A stretch of DNA of 64,000 nt. It comes from Filimonas lacunae (lineage in GTDB: Bacteria; Bacteroidota; Bacteroidia; Chitinophagales; Chitinophagaceae). The stretch is from contig NZ_AP017422.1 of NCBI RefSeq assembly GCF_002355595.1, forward strand, positions 3,534,001 through 3,598,000, read 5' to 3'. The notes below the pieces were generated by a model. That model searched no databases. It saw only the letters and a list, made by a program, of their open reading frames with translations, and had not been told where the DNA came from. Shown one piece after another: positions 23,851 to 33,667 of this stretch; within the stretch, counting starts at the first letter, position 1, and every line of letters starts with the position of its first letter. The position numbers and the translations under genes were made by a program.

Positions 23851-25059
23851 ATGAACAATCAGGAACTGCTGAACCAGCTATGGGAGAAATACCTGTCTGA
23901 TCAGAAAATGACGGAAGGCGAACTGGCGCAATTGCGCGCACTGGTGCAAAACACACAATACCAGCCCCAGCTGGAACAACTGCTGCACACCTTATATTCC
24001 GAAAAACAACAGGATTACCCGGCTGCCGACACCAGCGCCCGGGAAGCTTTTACAGAAGTATGGGCACGCCTGCAAACCACCACCCCACAAGCAACACCTG
24101 CCCCCGTGGCCGGCATGCCTCCGCGCCGGTGGTGGCGTTATGCTGCCGCTGCTATACTGGCACTCAGCGCCGCAGCCACCGTTTATTACGGATTACAGCG
24201 GGATAAAGCCCCTACACCACTGGCACGGCATGGTGCCGACAGCAGCCAGCCTATACAACCCGGTAGCAACAAAGCACTGCTTACACTGGCCGATGGTTCT
24301 GTGATTGCCTTAAACGATGCACAGAACGGCACACTGGCCCGGCAAGGCAATACACAGGTGGTAAAACTGGCCAATGGTCAACTCGCTTATCAAAACAAGC
24401 AGGGCGCAGGCACAGCAGGCTTATATAATACCATACATACGCCCCGTGGCGGCAAGTATCATATCACCCTGCCCGATGGCAGCCAGGTATGGCTCAACGC
24501 CGCCAGCAGCCTGTATTACCCTACCACGTTTGCCGGTGCCGCCCGGGAGGTTACGCTTACCGGCGAAGCTTATTTTGAAATAGCCCCTAACAGCGCCATG
24601 CCTTTTCGCGTAAAGGTGGGCGATATGCAGGTGAATGTATTGGGCACACAATTTAACATCAATGCCTACGAGGAGGAAGCCGCCATACACACCACCCTGC
24701 TACAGGGCAGTGTGCAGGTGAAAGCCGGCGCAGCGCAACAACTGCTAAAGCCCGCCCAGCGCGCCAGCCTGCAACGCAGCAACGGCAGTTTACAGGTACA
24801 AAACAACGTGGACACAGAAGAAGCCATTGCCTGGAAGAATGGCCTGGTGCAGTTTGCCGGCACCGACATACATGCTGCCATGCGTATGATTGCACGCTGG
24901 TACGATGTGGAGGTGGAATACAAAGGCGATATACCCAACGCCCATTTCAGAGGAGCCTTATCCAGTAATGCAGCCGTAACAGAAGTGTTGCACATGATGC
25001 AACAAACAGGCGAAGTACATTTTGAAATAAGCGGGCGAAAGATTATAGTATTACCCTGA
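23851..25059 (+). CDS. FecR-type anti-sigma factor
   Basis: 402 residues: a cytoplasmic N-terminal helical segment (residues 1-90), one membrane helix (WWRYAAAAILALSAAATVYY), a periplasmic FecR domain (GGKYHITLPDGSQVWLNAAS and LTGEAYFEIA) and a C-terminal DUF4974-like domain ending EISGRKIIVLP. It should hold the upstream ECF sigma factor inactive until the SusC-type receptor signals through its STN domain. It is encoded 99 bp after the sigma gene and 163 bp before the SusC gene. Confidence 0.93.
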   Translation: MNNQELLNQLWEKYLSDQKMTEGELAQLRALVQNTQYQPQLEQLLHTLYSEKQQDYPAADTSAREAFTEVWARLQTTTPQATPAPVAGMPPRRWWRYAAAAILALSAAATVYYGLQRDKAPTPLARHGADSSQPIQPGSNKALLTLADGSVIALNDAQNGTLARQGNTQVVKLANGQLAYQNKQGAGTAGLYNTIHTPRGGKYHITLPDGSQVWLNAASSLYYPTTFAGAAREVTLTGEAYFEIAPNSAMPFRVKVGDMQVNVLGTQFNINAYEEEAAIHTTLLQGSVQVKAGAAQQLLKPAQRASLQRSNGSLQVQNNVDTEEAIAWKNGLVQFAGTDIHAAMRMIARWYDVEVEYKGDIPNAHFRGALSSNAAVTEVLHMMQQTGEVHFEISGRKIIVLP

Positions 25060-25139
25060 TCAATGATTAATAAAAATTAATACCAAAGCTATGAGTCCCT
25101 GATAACGATATACACGCTTGCCGCCGGAGCCTAAAAAAA

Positions 25140-25164
25140 CCGGAAGTGTTCGTACCACTTCCGG
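25140..25164 (+). promoter_or_regulatory. Hairpin in the FecR-SusC gap
   Basis: Arms CCGGAAGTG (25140-25148) and CACTTCCGG (25156-25164) with a 7-nt loop, 59 nt before the SusC start. There is no T-run, so it is not a strong intrinsic terminator. It may stabilise or process the mRNA between regulatory and structural genes. Confidence 0.4.
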
Positions 25165-25222
25165 CTAACTATCAGGCTCACTAACTGATACTCCATTTAG
25201 TAACGCCGACTATAACAAATGT

Positions 25223-28200
25223 ATGCCATTCAAGATTGTTTGCCAAAGAGGGCCGCTGCGTGCTGCCCTCCACACCCGCTATTCATTACAATTACCCGCC
25301 AAATGGTTACTGATGATGAAACTAACCATGCTAATGCTATTAATAGCCACACTACAGGTGCATGCCAGGGGCCATGCACAGAACATTACCTTATCGATGC
25401 GCAACACGCCTTTAGACAAAGTGTTTAAAGAGATACGGAAGCAAACCGGCTACCTGTTCCTGTATACCGATGAGCAGATAGCCACTGCCAGAACGGTTAC
25501 GCTGGAAGTGCAGAACCAGCCGCTGGACAAAGTGCTGGAACAATGCTTTCGCTCGCAACCACTGGTGTATGACATCACCGGCAAAACCGTTATCATCAAA
25601 CGTAAACCACTGACCACTACCCTGCTGAATGCCACGTTCGACGGCACCGTAAAGGGCCGCATTACCGACGACAAAGGCAATGCTGTAGCTGGCGCCGCTG
25701 TGCAGGAAAAAGGCACCAGCAATGGCGCACTTACCAACGAGAGCGGCAACTTTGAAATAAAGGTGGCCGGCACTGATGCCATACTGGTGATTACCTCGCT
25801 GGGGTTTGACCGGCAGGAGATTGCCCTGAAAGGCAGAAGCAACATAGATATTAGCCTGGTAGCCGTTGCCGCCGACATGAAAGAACTGATAGTGATAGGC
25901 TATGGCGAACAGCGCCGTGGTGCCGTAAGCAGCGCTATCACTACCGTAAGTTCCAGCACGTTTAAAGAGCAACCTGTAAACCGACTTGACCAGGTGTTAC
26001 AAGGCCGTGCCGCCGGCGTGCAGGTAACCAATTCCACCGGCGCACCCGGTGGTGCCGTGCGCATACGCATACGCGGCTCTAACTCCATCAATGGTGATAA
26101 CAGTCCCCTGTACGTGGTAGATGGCTTTGTAGGGGCCGATTTCAGCGCTATTAACCCCGACGACCTGGAAAGCATACAGATACTCAAAGATGCCGCTGCT
26201 ACGGCTATCTATGGCAGTCGTGGTGCCAATGGCGTGGTGATACTCACCACCAAAAAAGGTGCTAAAGGCGCAGCCCGTGTCAATGCCACGGCACGCGCAT
26301 CTACCTCCGGTGTATTGAAAAAGCTGTCGCTGCTCAATGCCGGTGATTTTGCCGAAACAGCCAATGCCCATGCAGTAGCTACCGGGGCCGCTTCGCCTTT
26401 TACACAGGCGCAGGTAGATTCGTTTAAACGTGTAGGTGGCACCAACTGGCAGGACGAGATCTTTCGCCAGGCAAGCGGTAAAGAGTACCTGCTGAATGTT
26501 TCGGGTGGCACGGAAAAAGGCGGATACTTTATATCGGGCGATTACCTGGATCAGGATGGCGTTATCAACAACTCCTTCTTTAAACGGTATAACCTGCGCT
26601 CGAACATCAACGCTAAACTCAACGACTGGGTAACCGCATCGCTGAACATACAGGGCAGTTACAGCAGCTCGCAAAATATAGATATACCGGCCGATGGGCC
26701 GCACAGTCCGCTGGCACAGGCCATCACCTGGTCGCCCACCGTACCGGTGCGCAACAGCGTAGGCGGTTATACCGCTACCGATCCCGTTAGCTCGGTATTC
26801 TTTAACCCTGTAGCGCTCACTACGGAACAGCTGACCGTTACAGAAAGAATGCTGGCCAATATGATCGGCGGTTTTAAGTTCAGACTGCTTACCGGGCTGT
26901 CGCTGAATGTACAGTATGGCGTCAACTACCTCGGTTACGAAAACAAAAGCTTTGCCGGCAAAGTGGTCAACTCCGGCAGCTCTATAGCCAGCCTGCGTTC
27001 TAATAAAGAAATTCGTTTACAAAGCACCAACACGCTTAACTACCACAAGCTGCTGCACAACGTACACAGCCTGGATGCCACGGCGGTGATGGAATACCAG
27101 CAGAACACCTATAACTATATGAGTGCCGGCGCCTCCAACCTCAACTACGAATCGTTTATGTGGAACAATATTGCCCTGGGCACACCCGGCACGCCCGGCT
27201 CCGGTACCAGCAAGTCTTCGCTGTTTTCGTTGATGGGCCGCGTGAACTATGGTTATAAAGATAAATACCTGTTATCTGCCGGGTTACGCAGGGATGGTTC
27301 GTCTAAATTCGCAGGCAGCAACAAATACAGCTACTTCCCTTCTGTATCGGCCGCCTGGGTATTATCCGAAGAATCGTTCCTGCGGCATATGCCCGTGTTC
27401 AGTAACCTGAAGCTGCGTGGCAGCTGGGGCCTTACCGGCAACCAGGGTATTGATGCGTACAGCACCTATTCTACTTATTCTAACCGCGTGGCTTCCTTTA
27501 CCAGCACCTCCTCCCAAACCGGCATTGTACTGGGCAATATTGGCAACCCCGACCTGAAATGGGAAACCACTGAACAAAAAGACATAGGTATAGAACTGGG
27601 ATTAGGCAAAGGCCGTGTAGCCGTTACCGCTGATTATTTTATCAAAGACACGCGCGACCTGCTGCTGACAGAAACACTGCCGCTGTACCTGGGTGGTAAT
27701 CCCATTACCCGCAATGCTGGTGCAGTGCAGAACAAAGGTTTTGAAATAGGCATTGAAGCCACGGTGATTGATAAAGAAGCGCTGCGGTGGACAAGTTTGT
27801 TCAATGCCAGCTTTGTAAAAACCCGCGTGATCTCTACCGGTCAGAACAAGATCATCTTCGACCCTAACAATCGCAAAATAGGCGGCGGCATGTCGCCCCA
27901 GAGTGAATTTGTAGTGACAGCCGGTCAGCCCCTGGGCGCTATTTGGGGACTCACCTACCTGGGTACCTGGAAACCCGGCGATACCAAAGCGGGCGATTTT
28001 GGGGCCAAAGCTGGCGACTCACGCTACCTGGATAAAACCGGTGACAATGTAATAGACGCGAGTGATTATGGTGTAATAGGCACCGGCGTACCCACTACCA
28101 GCCTGGGCTTTAACAACACCGTTAGCTACAAAGGTTTTACCCTGAACATCTTTATACATGCCCTGCTGCACTTTGATAAACTCAACTATAACAAAGCAGC

Positions 28201-28585
28201 CGCTATGTATCATGGCGGTGATGCACGCGAAGCCACTTATGTGGATATTAAAAACCGGTATATCCCCGGTGTGAACGAATCGTCGGATATACCTGCTTTC
28301 AGCACCACCAACCGCAACTTTACGCAGAGTACCCGCTTTTTGGAGAAAGCCGATTTTATGCGGTTGAAAAACCTGAGCCTGAGCTACGATCTGCCACGCA
28401 GCGTGCTGAAAGGCAAGGCAGGACTGAAACTGTTTATCAGCGCCACCAACGTGTTTACCGTTACCAGCTACAGCGGCATCGACCCCGAGTCGAACTCCGC
28501 ATCGGGCGATATACGGCAGGGTATTGACTATGGCTCGTACCCTAATGTAAGAACCTTTACCGGTGGCTGCACCCTTAGTTTTTAA
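25223..28585 (+). CDS. susC: SusC/RagA-type TonB-dependent receptor with STN domain
   Basis: A 1120-residue outer-membrane importer. After an extended signal region (MMKLTMLMLLIATLQVHA) come an STN domain (LSMRNTPLDKVFKEIRKQTG), a CarboxypepD_reg-like domain (VKGRITDDKGNAVAGA), a TonB box/plug segment (IVIGYGEQRRGAVSSAI, IRIRGSNSINGDNSPLYVVD) and a 22-strand barrel ending in an aromatic-Phe pattern (FTGGCTLSF). The plug contains the SusC-type GANGVVILTTKKG. It should import oligosaccharides with the downstream SusD protein and signal to the FecR/ECF pair through the STN domain. The start at 25223 gives the long pre-signal region common in Chitinophagaceae SusC proteins; the ATG at 25316 is an alternative. 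Confidence 0.95.
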   Translation: MPFKIVCQRGPLRAALHTRYSLQLPAKWLLMMKLTMLMLLIATLQVHARGHAQNITLSMRNTPLDKVFKEIRKQTGYLFLYTDEQIATARTVTLEVQNQPLDKVLEQCFRSQPLVYDITGKTVIIKRKPLTTTLLNATFDGTVKGRITDDKGNAVAGAAVQEKGTSNGALTNESGNFEIKVAGTDAILVITSLGFDRQEIALKGRSNIDISLVAVAADMKELIVIGYGEQRRGAVSSAITTVSSSTFKEQPVNRLDQVLQGRAAGVQVTNSTGAPGGAVRIRIRGSNSINGDNSPLYVVDGFVGADFSAINPDDLESIQILKDAAATAIYGSRGANGVVILTTKKGAKGAARVNATARASTSGVLKKLSLLNAGDFAETANAHAVATGAASPFTQAQVDSFKRVGGTNWQDEIFRQASGKEYLLNVSGGTEKGGYFISGDYLDQDGVINNSFFKRYNLRSNINAKLNDWVTASLNIQGSYSSSQNIDIPADGPHSPLAQAITWSPTVPVRNSVGGYTATDPVSSVFFNPVALTTEQLTVTERMLANMIGGFKFRLLTGLSLNVQYGVNYLGYENKSFAGKVVNSGSSIASLRSNKEIRLQSTNTLNYHKLLHNVHSLDATAVMEYQQNTYNYMSAGASNLNYESFMWNNIALGTPGTPGSGTSKSSLFSLMGRVNYGYKDKYLLSAGLRRDGSSKFAGSNKYSYFPSVSAAWVLSEESFLRHMPVFSNLKLRGSWGLTGNQGIDAYSTYSTYSNRVASFTSTSSQTGIVLGNIGNPDLKWETTEQKDIGIELGLGKGRVAVTADYFIKDTRDLLLTETLPLYLGGNPITRNAGAVQNKGFEIGIEATVIDKEALRWTSLFNASFVKTRVISTGQNKIIFDPNNRKIGGGMSPQSEFVVTAGQPLGAIWGLTYLGTWKPGDTKAGDFGAKAGDSRYLDKTGDNVIDASDYGVIGTGVPTTSLGFNNTVSYKGFTLNIFIHALLHFDKLNYNKAAAMYHGGDAREATYVDIKNRYIPGVNESSDIPAFSTTNRNFTQSTRFLEKADFMRLKNLSLSYDLPRSVLKGKAGLKLFISATNVFTVTSYSGIDPESNSASGDIRQGIDYGSYPNVRTFTGGCTLSF

Positions 28586-28603
28586 CCATTCAAACAGTAC
28601 ACG

Positions 28604-30046
28604 ATGCGCAACATCTATTTTATTTTGATATGTTTTTTTACCGTTTCCTGTAGCAAGCAGCTGACAGAAGACCCGGAAGGACTGGTAATAGGCTCGGAAG
28701 GCATCAGCAACCTGGCCGGACTGGAAGCAGCCCTTACCGGAGCCTATGGCAGCCTGATGGTGCCCTGGGAAAGCGGCTTTACCACTGTATCGCAGATAGC
28801 CATGACCATGGGCGGCGACGACCTTACCACCCACCCCGGCAGCAACAAAGAAGAGTTTCGCGAGTTTGACCGCTTTAGCGTGGCCGACCTCAACAGCCGC
28901 ATGACGCCCATCTGGCGCGGCTGTTATAAAACCATACAAAGCACTACCAACATCATCAACAACTACACCGCCGTAACAGATGGCACCGAAGCCACCGTAC
29001 AGCCCATTGTAGCCGAAGCCTATTTCTTGCGTGGCCTGTGTTATTACTGGCTTACCCGCTTCTGGGGCGATATACCTGTTATACCATCGGAAAAGTTTAG
29101 CAACAGTATGCTTACCCTCACCAAAACGGCCCCTGCCGAAGTGTATAAGCTGATAGAAGCCGACCTGCAAAAAGCAGAAGCCTGGATGCCCAATACGCGC
29201 CGCAGCGCCGGCAGGCCCAACAAAGGTTCGGTAAAAGCACTGCTGGCTGATGTATACCTTACCGAAGGCGGATGGCCGGTAAAAGATGCTTCGCGCTATG
29301 CACTGGCAGCTGCCAAAGCCAAAGAAGTGATAGACAACAAAACCACCTACGGCATAGACCTGTACCAGGGCGGCTTCCTGAAGATATTTGCCGGCGGCAC
29401 CATAGAAGATGTATTTGCCCTGTACACGCGCGGACAATGGATCACCTACAACTCCTTCTACGGCTTGAGCACCATGCCCGAAGATGAAGGCGGCTGGAGT
29501 GACTTCTTCCCGGAACTCAACTTCTTTTACAACTTTCCCGAAGGTAGCCGTAAAGACGCCACCTTCTCTACCCGCTTTGCGGTGAATGGCGATTCCATCC
29601 CCTGGCAAAGCACCACCACCAAACATCCGTATTATAAAAAGTTCACCATACAATCGGGCACCAAAGCCACTTATATGTCGGCCAACCCGGTGATTATGAT
29701 ACGCTATGCCCATGTGCTGCTGACATACGCCGAAGCACAGGCCCACAGCGGCACCGTAAGCACCGAAGCCTATGCCGCCATTAACGCCGTGCGCACCCGT
29801 GCCGGGTTGGGCAACCTGCCCACGGGACTAAGCTCCGATGCGTTTATCAACGCCGTAGTGGATGAAAGGGCCTGGGAGTTTGCCGGTGAATGGAACCGCT
29901 GGTTTGACCTGGTGCGACTGGAAAAGGTAGAAGCCGCCAACGCCAATAAAAACCCGGACGATTTACAGCCTAACGGCACCATTACTAAAAAGAATTATTT
30001 ATTACCTATTCCTGGCGCAGATGCCTTAATGAATCCCAATTTATAA
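28604..30046 (+). CDS. susD: SusD/RagB-type glycan-binding lipoprotein
   Basis: A 480-residue surface lipoprotein. The signal peptide ends FFTVSC (lipobox). SusD-like TPR-type helices follow (AEAYFLRGLCYYWLTRFWGD, VYKLIEADLQKAE, GSVKALLADVYL). The SusD C-terminal block has RYAHVLLTYAEAQA, then INAVRTRAGL and DERAWEFAGEWNRWFDLVRL. It should bind glycan at the cell surface and cap the SusC channel. It follows SusC by 18 bp and precedes the GH16 genes, so the operon is SusC-SusD-GH16-(GH16). Confidence 0.95.
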   Translation: MRNIYFILICFFTVSCSKQLTEDPEGLVIGSEGISNLAGLEAALTGAYGSLMVPWESGFTTVSQIAMTMGGDDLTTHPGSNKEEFREFDRFSVADLNSRMTPIWRGCYKTIQSTTNIINNYTAVTDGTEATVQPIVAEAYFLRGLCYYWLTRFWGDIPVIPSEKFSNSMLTLTKTAPAEVYKLIEADLQKAEAWMPNTRRSAGRPNKGSVKALLADVYLTEGGWPVKDASRYALAAAKAKEVIDNKTTYGIDLYQGGFLKIFAGGTIEDVFALYTRGQWITYNSFYGLSTMPEDEGGWSDFFPELNFFYNFPEGSRKDATFSTRFAVNGDSIPWQSTTTKHPYYKKFTIQSGTKATYMSANPVIMIRYAHVLLTYAEAQAHSGTVSTEAYAAINAVRTRAGLGNLPTGLSSDAFINAVVDERAWEFAGEWNRWFDLVRLEKVEAANANKNPDDLQPNGTITKKNYLLPIPGADALMNPNL

Positions 30047-30073
30047 CGGCTTTTCGATTTTAAATGCAGCTAT

Positions 30074-33000
30074 ATGAAACCAATGACAACGCAGCCCAAC
30101 GGGCGTAACCTTGTTATGCCCCGGCTTATCCCGATAGTACTACTAATGATACTCACCACCCTGTTCCACAGTTCGTTACACGCGCAGTTTTTACTGCTGG
30201 ATGATATGGAAGGCAACGGCCCCTGCGCCGGCAAATGGGATTATTACGCAGGCAACACCACCACCGGCAAAGTATTGTATGGTGTAAACAACCCCGCACC
30301 CGGCGGTTTAAACACCAGCCCCAAAGTGGCCCAGTTTATTAAAGACACTACCAGCTTTGAATGGATGAGCGCCGGATGCAGCCTGCCCGATAGCTTTGAC
30401 CTGCACGGCAACACCGTATTTAAACTACTGGTGTATAGTAATGTAAAAGAAGCCGTGCTGTTTAAACTACAACCCGGCACCAACTATAACAAAGCCGTAT
30501 ACTTCACCTATACCATTAAAAATATCAACACCTGGGAAGAAGCCAGCTTCGACTTCCAGAGTGTGCGCACCCGCACCGACCTCAACCGCATAGAAGTGCA
30601 TTATGCCGATGGTAAAAAAGCCAACGGCATCCTGTATTTCGACCTGGTGCAAGGCCCAGACCCTGTTTCCATTACCGTAGCCAACACCCGCATTACCATG
30701 GGGCAGGAACAAGGTACCGTGCTGCAAGCCACTGTACACGGCAACACCTTTACACATGCCCTCAACAAAAACAGCTGGACAGCCCGCTGGCCCTCCGGCG
30801 TAAGCATCGACAGCCTGCAACGCGTAAACGATTCTGTAGTGAACATTGTACTGGCCGGCAACTCCACCGAAGTATATTCCCGCTACGAAGCTAAACTCAC
30901 TATTGCAGGCAATCAGCTGGATAGTTCCGGCGCAGCACAGTACACGGCCAAAGGCACTGTAGTGTTCGCCGGCAACCCCAGCTACACACTCATTTTTGCC
31001 GACGAGTTCAACGGCACCGGCAAACCCGATTATACCAAATGGACAATAGACCCACGCCCCAAAGGCTGGATCAATGGCGAACAACAGGTATACACCGATA
31101 GCAGTTACGATAACGCCCGCATGCGCAACGGCTGCCTGGTGATCACCGGCCGAAAAGACTATCCCAACTACAACACCACCGAACCGTGGAGCAGTGGCCG
31201 CGTCATTACCCAAAACAAAGTAGACTTCAAATACGGCAAAGTAGAAGTACGCGCTCGCCTGCCCCGCGCACGTGGTTCATGGCCCGCTATCTGGCTGATG
31301 CCCACCACCAGCGCCTATGGCGACTGGCCCAAAAGCGGCGAGCTGGATGTAATGGAGCATGTAGGCAATAACTTCGGCACCGTGTTAAGCACCGTGCATA
31401 CACAGAACAACAACTGGATGAACGGCAGCCACACCTCTGCCAGTAAAGTGCTGGCCAATGTAGATAGCGTGTTTCATGTATACGCGATGGAGTGGAATGA
31501 AGACAGTATACGCTTCACCTACGATGGCGTAAAATGCTACACCTATGTAAACCCGAAAACCGACTGGAAAGACTGGCCCTTTGATCAGAAATTTCATATC
31601 ATATTAAACGTAGCCATCGGCGGTGGTATGGGTGGCGCTATTACCGAAGCAGACTGGCCCGATAGTATGCTGGTAGATTATGTGCGCGTATACCAACAGG
31701 GCATAGGCACACCCGTACTGGACAGCATTAGCCTTACCCCTGCCAACCGCGCTTATATATCCGGCAAAAGCTACCAGTATACCAGCAAAGTATTTGATCA
31801 GAACGACTTTCCTCTGCCCGTAACACCCGTGTACAGCATTACCGGCACCGGCAACAGCATTACTACCGGCGGACGCGCCACAGTAGCACAGCCCGGCACC
31901 ATTACCGCCACCGCTATCTACAATGGCGATACCATACGTGCCACTGCCAACGCCACCCTACGCGCCGCCAACTATAAACCCGTGCCCGCCCGTATAGAAG
32001 CCGAAGCATTCGACTACAGCAACACCTGCTGTACCGAAACCGCGCAGGACACCAGCGGCGTGCTGGACGTAAGCTATATAGCCAATACCAGTTTTATGGA
32101 ATACGATATACAAACCCCATGGGCCGGCAGCTACCGCCTGCAACTGCGCGTGGCCGTAAACACCGCCAGCAGCGTGCGCATACTACTGGGCGATAGCCTG
32201 CTTACCACCCTGCAACTACCTGCCAGTGGTGGCTGGCAAAACTGGATAACCGTAACTACCCCGCCCCTGCAACTACCCGGCGGCAATCAAACACTGGTGC
32301 TGCAAAGCGCCACCAGCGGCTGGAATTTTAACTGGCTGAAAGTGATACGCGCCACCGATGTTACCCTGGCCCGCATAGCCGTAACGCCCGACAGCACCAG
32401 CGTATTCATCAATGCCCGCAAGCCCTTTAAAGCCGCCGCCTACGCCAGCGACAGCAGCCGTATAGACCTGCCCTTTACCTGGTCGGTACCCACCAAAGCC
32501 GGTGTAATAGACACCAAAGGCGTGATCACCGCCAGCGACACACCCGGCGTTTACTATGTAAAAGCCCACTACAACAGTATGTTCGGAAAAGCGAAAATAA
32601 ACGTGCTGGCCCTACCCAAACTGGCGCGCATAAAAGTGGTACCCGATAGCCTTACCCTACCCTTAGGCGCATCGCAACAATACACCACACAAGGCTTTGA
32701 CCAGTATGGCAGCGCGTTTGCCTTTACCGGCGCTACATGGAGTGTAACCGGCACCGGCAACACCGTTAGCAGCACCGGCGTGGTTACCGCTACCACCAAC
32801 ACCGGCAGCTATACCGTTACCGCCACTAAAGACAGCATCAGCGGCACCGCCCTGTTTACCACCGGCTATGGCTGCACCTTTAAAAAACGCATAGAAGCCG
32901 AAAGCAGCACCAGCCGCAGCACCGTGCCTACCCTGGAAACCACTACCGACACCAGCGGCGGCCAAAACTTCACCGGCATAGGCTACAATCACTGGTTTGG

Positions 33001-33562
33001 TTATAGCACCCTGGGCATTCCCGTAAAAGGCAGATACAACGTCAGTTTCCGTGTGCTTACCACCGCACCCGCACAGGTAAAACTGGCCAACACCGGCGTG
33101 GTATACGGCATCATCAACCTGCCCAACACCAACGGACAATGGGCCACTATCACCGATACCATGACCATACCTGCCATCAGCTATGCCAATGTGATACAGC
33201 ATTCCGGCACCTTTAAGTTTAACTGGTTTGCCATTGACAACTGCGCCAACGCCCCTGCCCCCGACAGCAGCAGCCTGCGTGCAAACACACTGGCCACCTT
33301 GCCGGGCAAAACCGCACCAGCAACCAACACCTTGCAGGTGTATCCTAACCCGGTAAACGAAACCATCACCATAGAAACCGGCAACCGCCCCTACAAAACC
33401 ATGCAGTTACTGGACATGAGCGGCCGCCTGCTGCAACAATGGCCCGTGCCCGCAGGAGCCACCCGGTTCACCACCCACCTGGGTAATATACCCGTGGGTA
33501 ATTATATCATACGACTACAGGGCAACACCGCCCCGGCGTCAGTTAAAATCATCAAACAATAA
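30074..33562 (+). CDS. Multidomain GH16 beta-glucanase with CBM6-like modules and T9SS sorting domain
   Basis: An 1162-residue secreted enzyme. In order: signal peptide (to about residue 37); a jelly-roll domain (40-195); GH16 catalytic domain (about 304-537) with the motif GELDVMEH (E423, D425, E428); an Ig-like domain (540-630); a CBM6-like module (634-757); two Big-type Ig-like domains (760-930); a second CBM6-like module (945-1060); and a C-terminal type IX sorting domain (YPNPVNETITIE...IIKQ). The ExDxxE form with an extra Met (bulge) is typical of laminarinases and mixed-linkage glucanases. It should act on beta-1,3/1,4-glucan outside the cell. It starts 27 bp after SusD. Confidence 0.92.
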   Translation: MKPMTTQPNGRNLVMPRLIPIVLLMILTTLFHSSLHAQFLLLDDMEGNGPCAGKWDYYAGNTTTGKVLYGVNNPAPGGLNTSPKVAQFIKDTTSFEWMSAGCSLPDSFDLHGNTVFKLLVYSNVKEAVLFKLQPGTNYNKAVYFTYTIKNINTWEEASFDFQSVRTRTDLNRIEVHYADGKKANGILYFDLVQGPDPVSITVANTRITMGQEQGTVLQATVHGNTFTHALNKNSWTARWPSGVSIDSLQRVNDSVVNIVLAGNSTEVYSRYEAKLTIAGNQLDSSGAAQYTAKGTVVFAGNPSYTLIFADEFNGTGKPDYTKWTIDPRPKGWINGEQQVYTDSSYDNARMRNGCLVITGRKDYPNYNTTEPWSSGRVITQNKVDFKYGKVEVRARLPRARGSWPAIWLMPTTSAYGDWPKSGELDVMEHVGNNFGTVLSTVHTQNNNWMNGSHTSASKVLANVDSVFHVYAMEWNEDSIRFTYDGVKCYTYVNPKTDWKDWPFDQKFHIILNVAIGGGMGGAITEADWPDSMLVDYVRVYQQGIGTPVLDSISLTPANRAYISGKSYQYTSKVFDQNDFPLPVTPVYSITGTGNSITTGGRATVAQPGTITATAIYNGDTIRATANATLRAANYKPVPARIEAEAFDYSNTCCTETAQDTSGVLDVSYIANTSFMEYDIQTPWAGSYRLQLRVAVNTASSVRILLGDSLLTTLQLPASGGWQNWITVTTPPLQLPGGNQTLVLQSATSGWNFNWLKVIRATDVTLARIAVTPDSTSVFINARKPFKAAAYASDSSRIDLPFTWSVPTKAGVIDTKGVITASDTPGVYYVKAHYNSMFGKAKINVLALPKLARIKVVPDSLTLPLGASQQYTTQGFDQYGSAFAFTGATWSVTGTGNTVSSTGVVTATTNTGSYTVTATKDSISGTALFTTGYGCTFKKRIEAESSTSRSTVPTLETTTDTSGGQNFTGIGYNHWFGYSTLGIPVKGRYNVSFRVLTTAPAQVKLANTGVVYGIINLPNTNGQWATITDTMTIPAISYANVIQHSGTFKFNWFAIDNCANAPAPDSSSLRANTLATLPGKTAPATNTLQVYPNPVNETITIETGNRPYKTMQLLDMSGRLLQQWPVPAGATRFTTHLGNIPVGNYIIRLQGNTAPASVKIIKQ

Positions 33563-33572
33563 CCATTCCCCC

Positions 33573-33610
33573 GCAAGCGGCGGTTCTTCCCAGGAAACAC
33601 CGCCGCTTGC
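33573..33610 (+). terminator. Hairpin between the two GH16 genes
   Basis: A perfect 12-bp stem, GCAAGCGGCGGT (33573-33584) and ACCGCCGCTTGC (33599-33610), 10 bp after the stop of the large GH16 gene, followed by a weak T-rich stretch. It may end most transcripts before the second GH16 gene. Confidence 0.65.
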
Positions 33611-33667
33611 CTTTATCTTTATAACACCGGTTTACATTATTACCATACTTAAAACGTGATTGCTATT

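Noticed and set aside
28019-29746. Long open frame (575 codons) antisense to SusC and SusD
   Set aside because: The plus strand carries unmistakable SusC/SusD proteins. The antisense frame is Gly/Ala/Tyr/His-rich without any domain, as expected for a shadow of biased codon use. Similar antisense frames at 25997-26704, 30467-31213 and 32663-33202 are rejected for the same reason.
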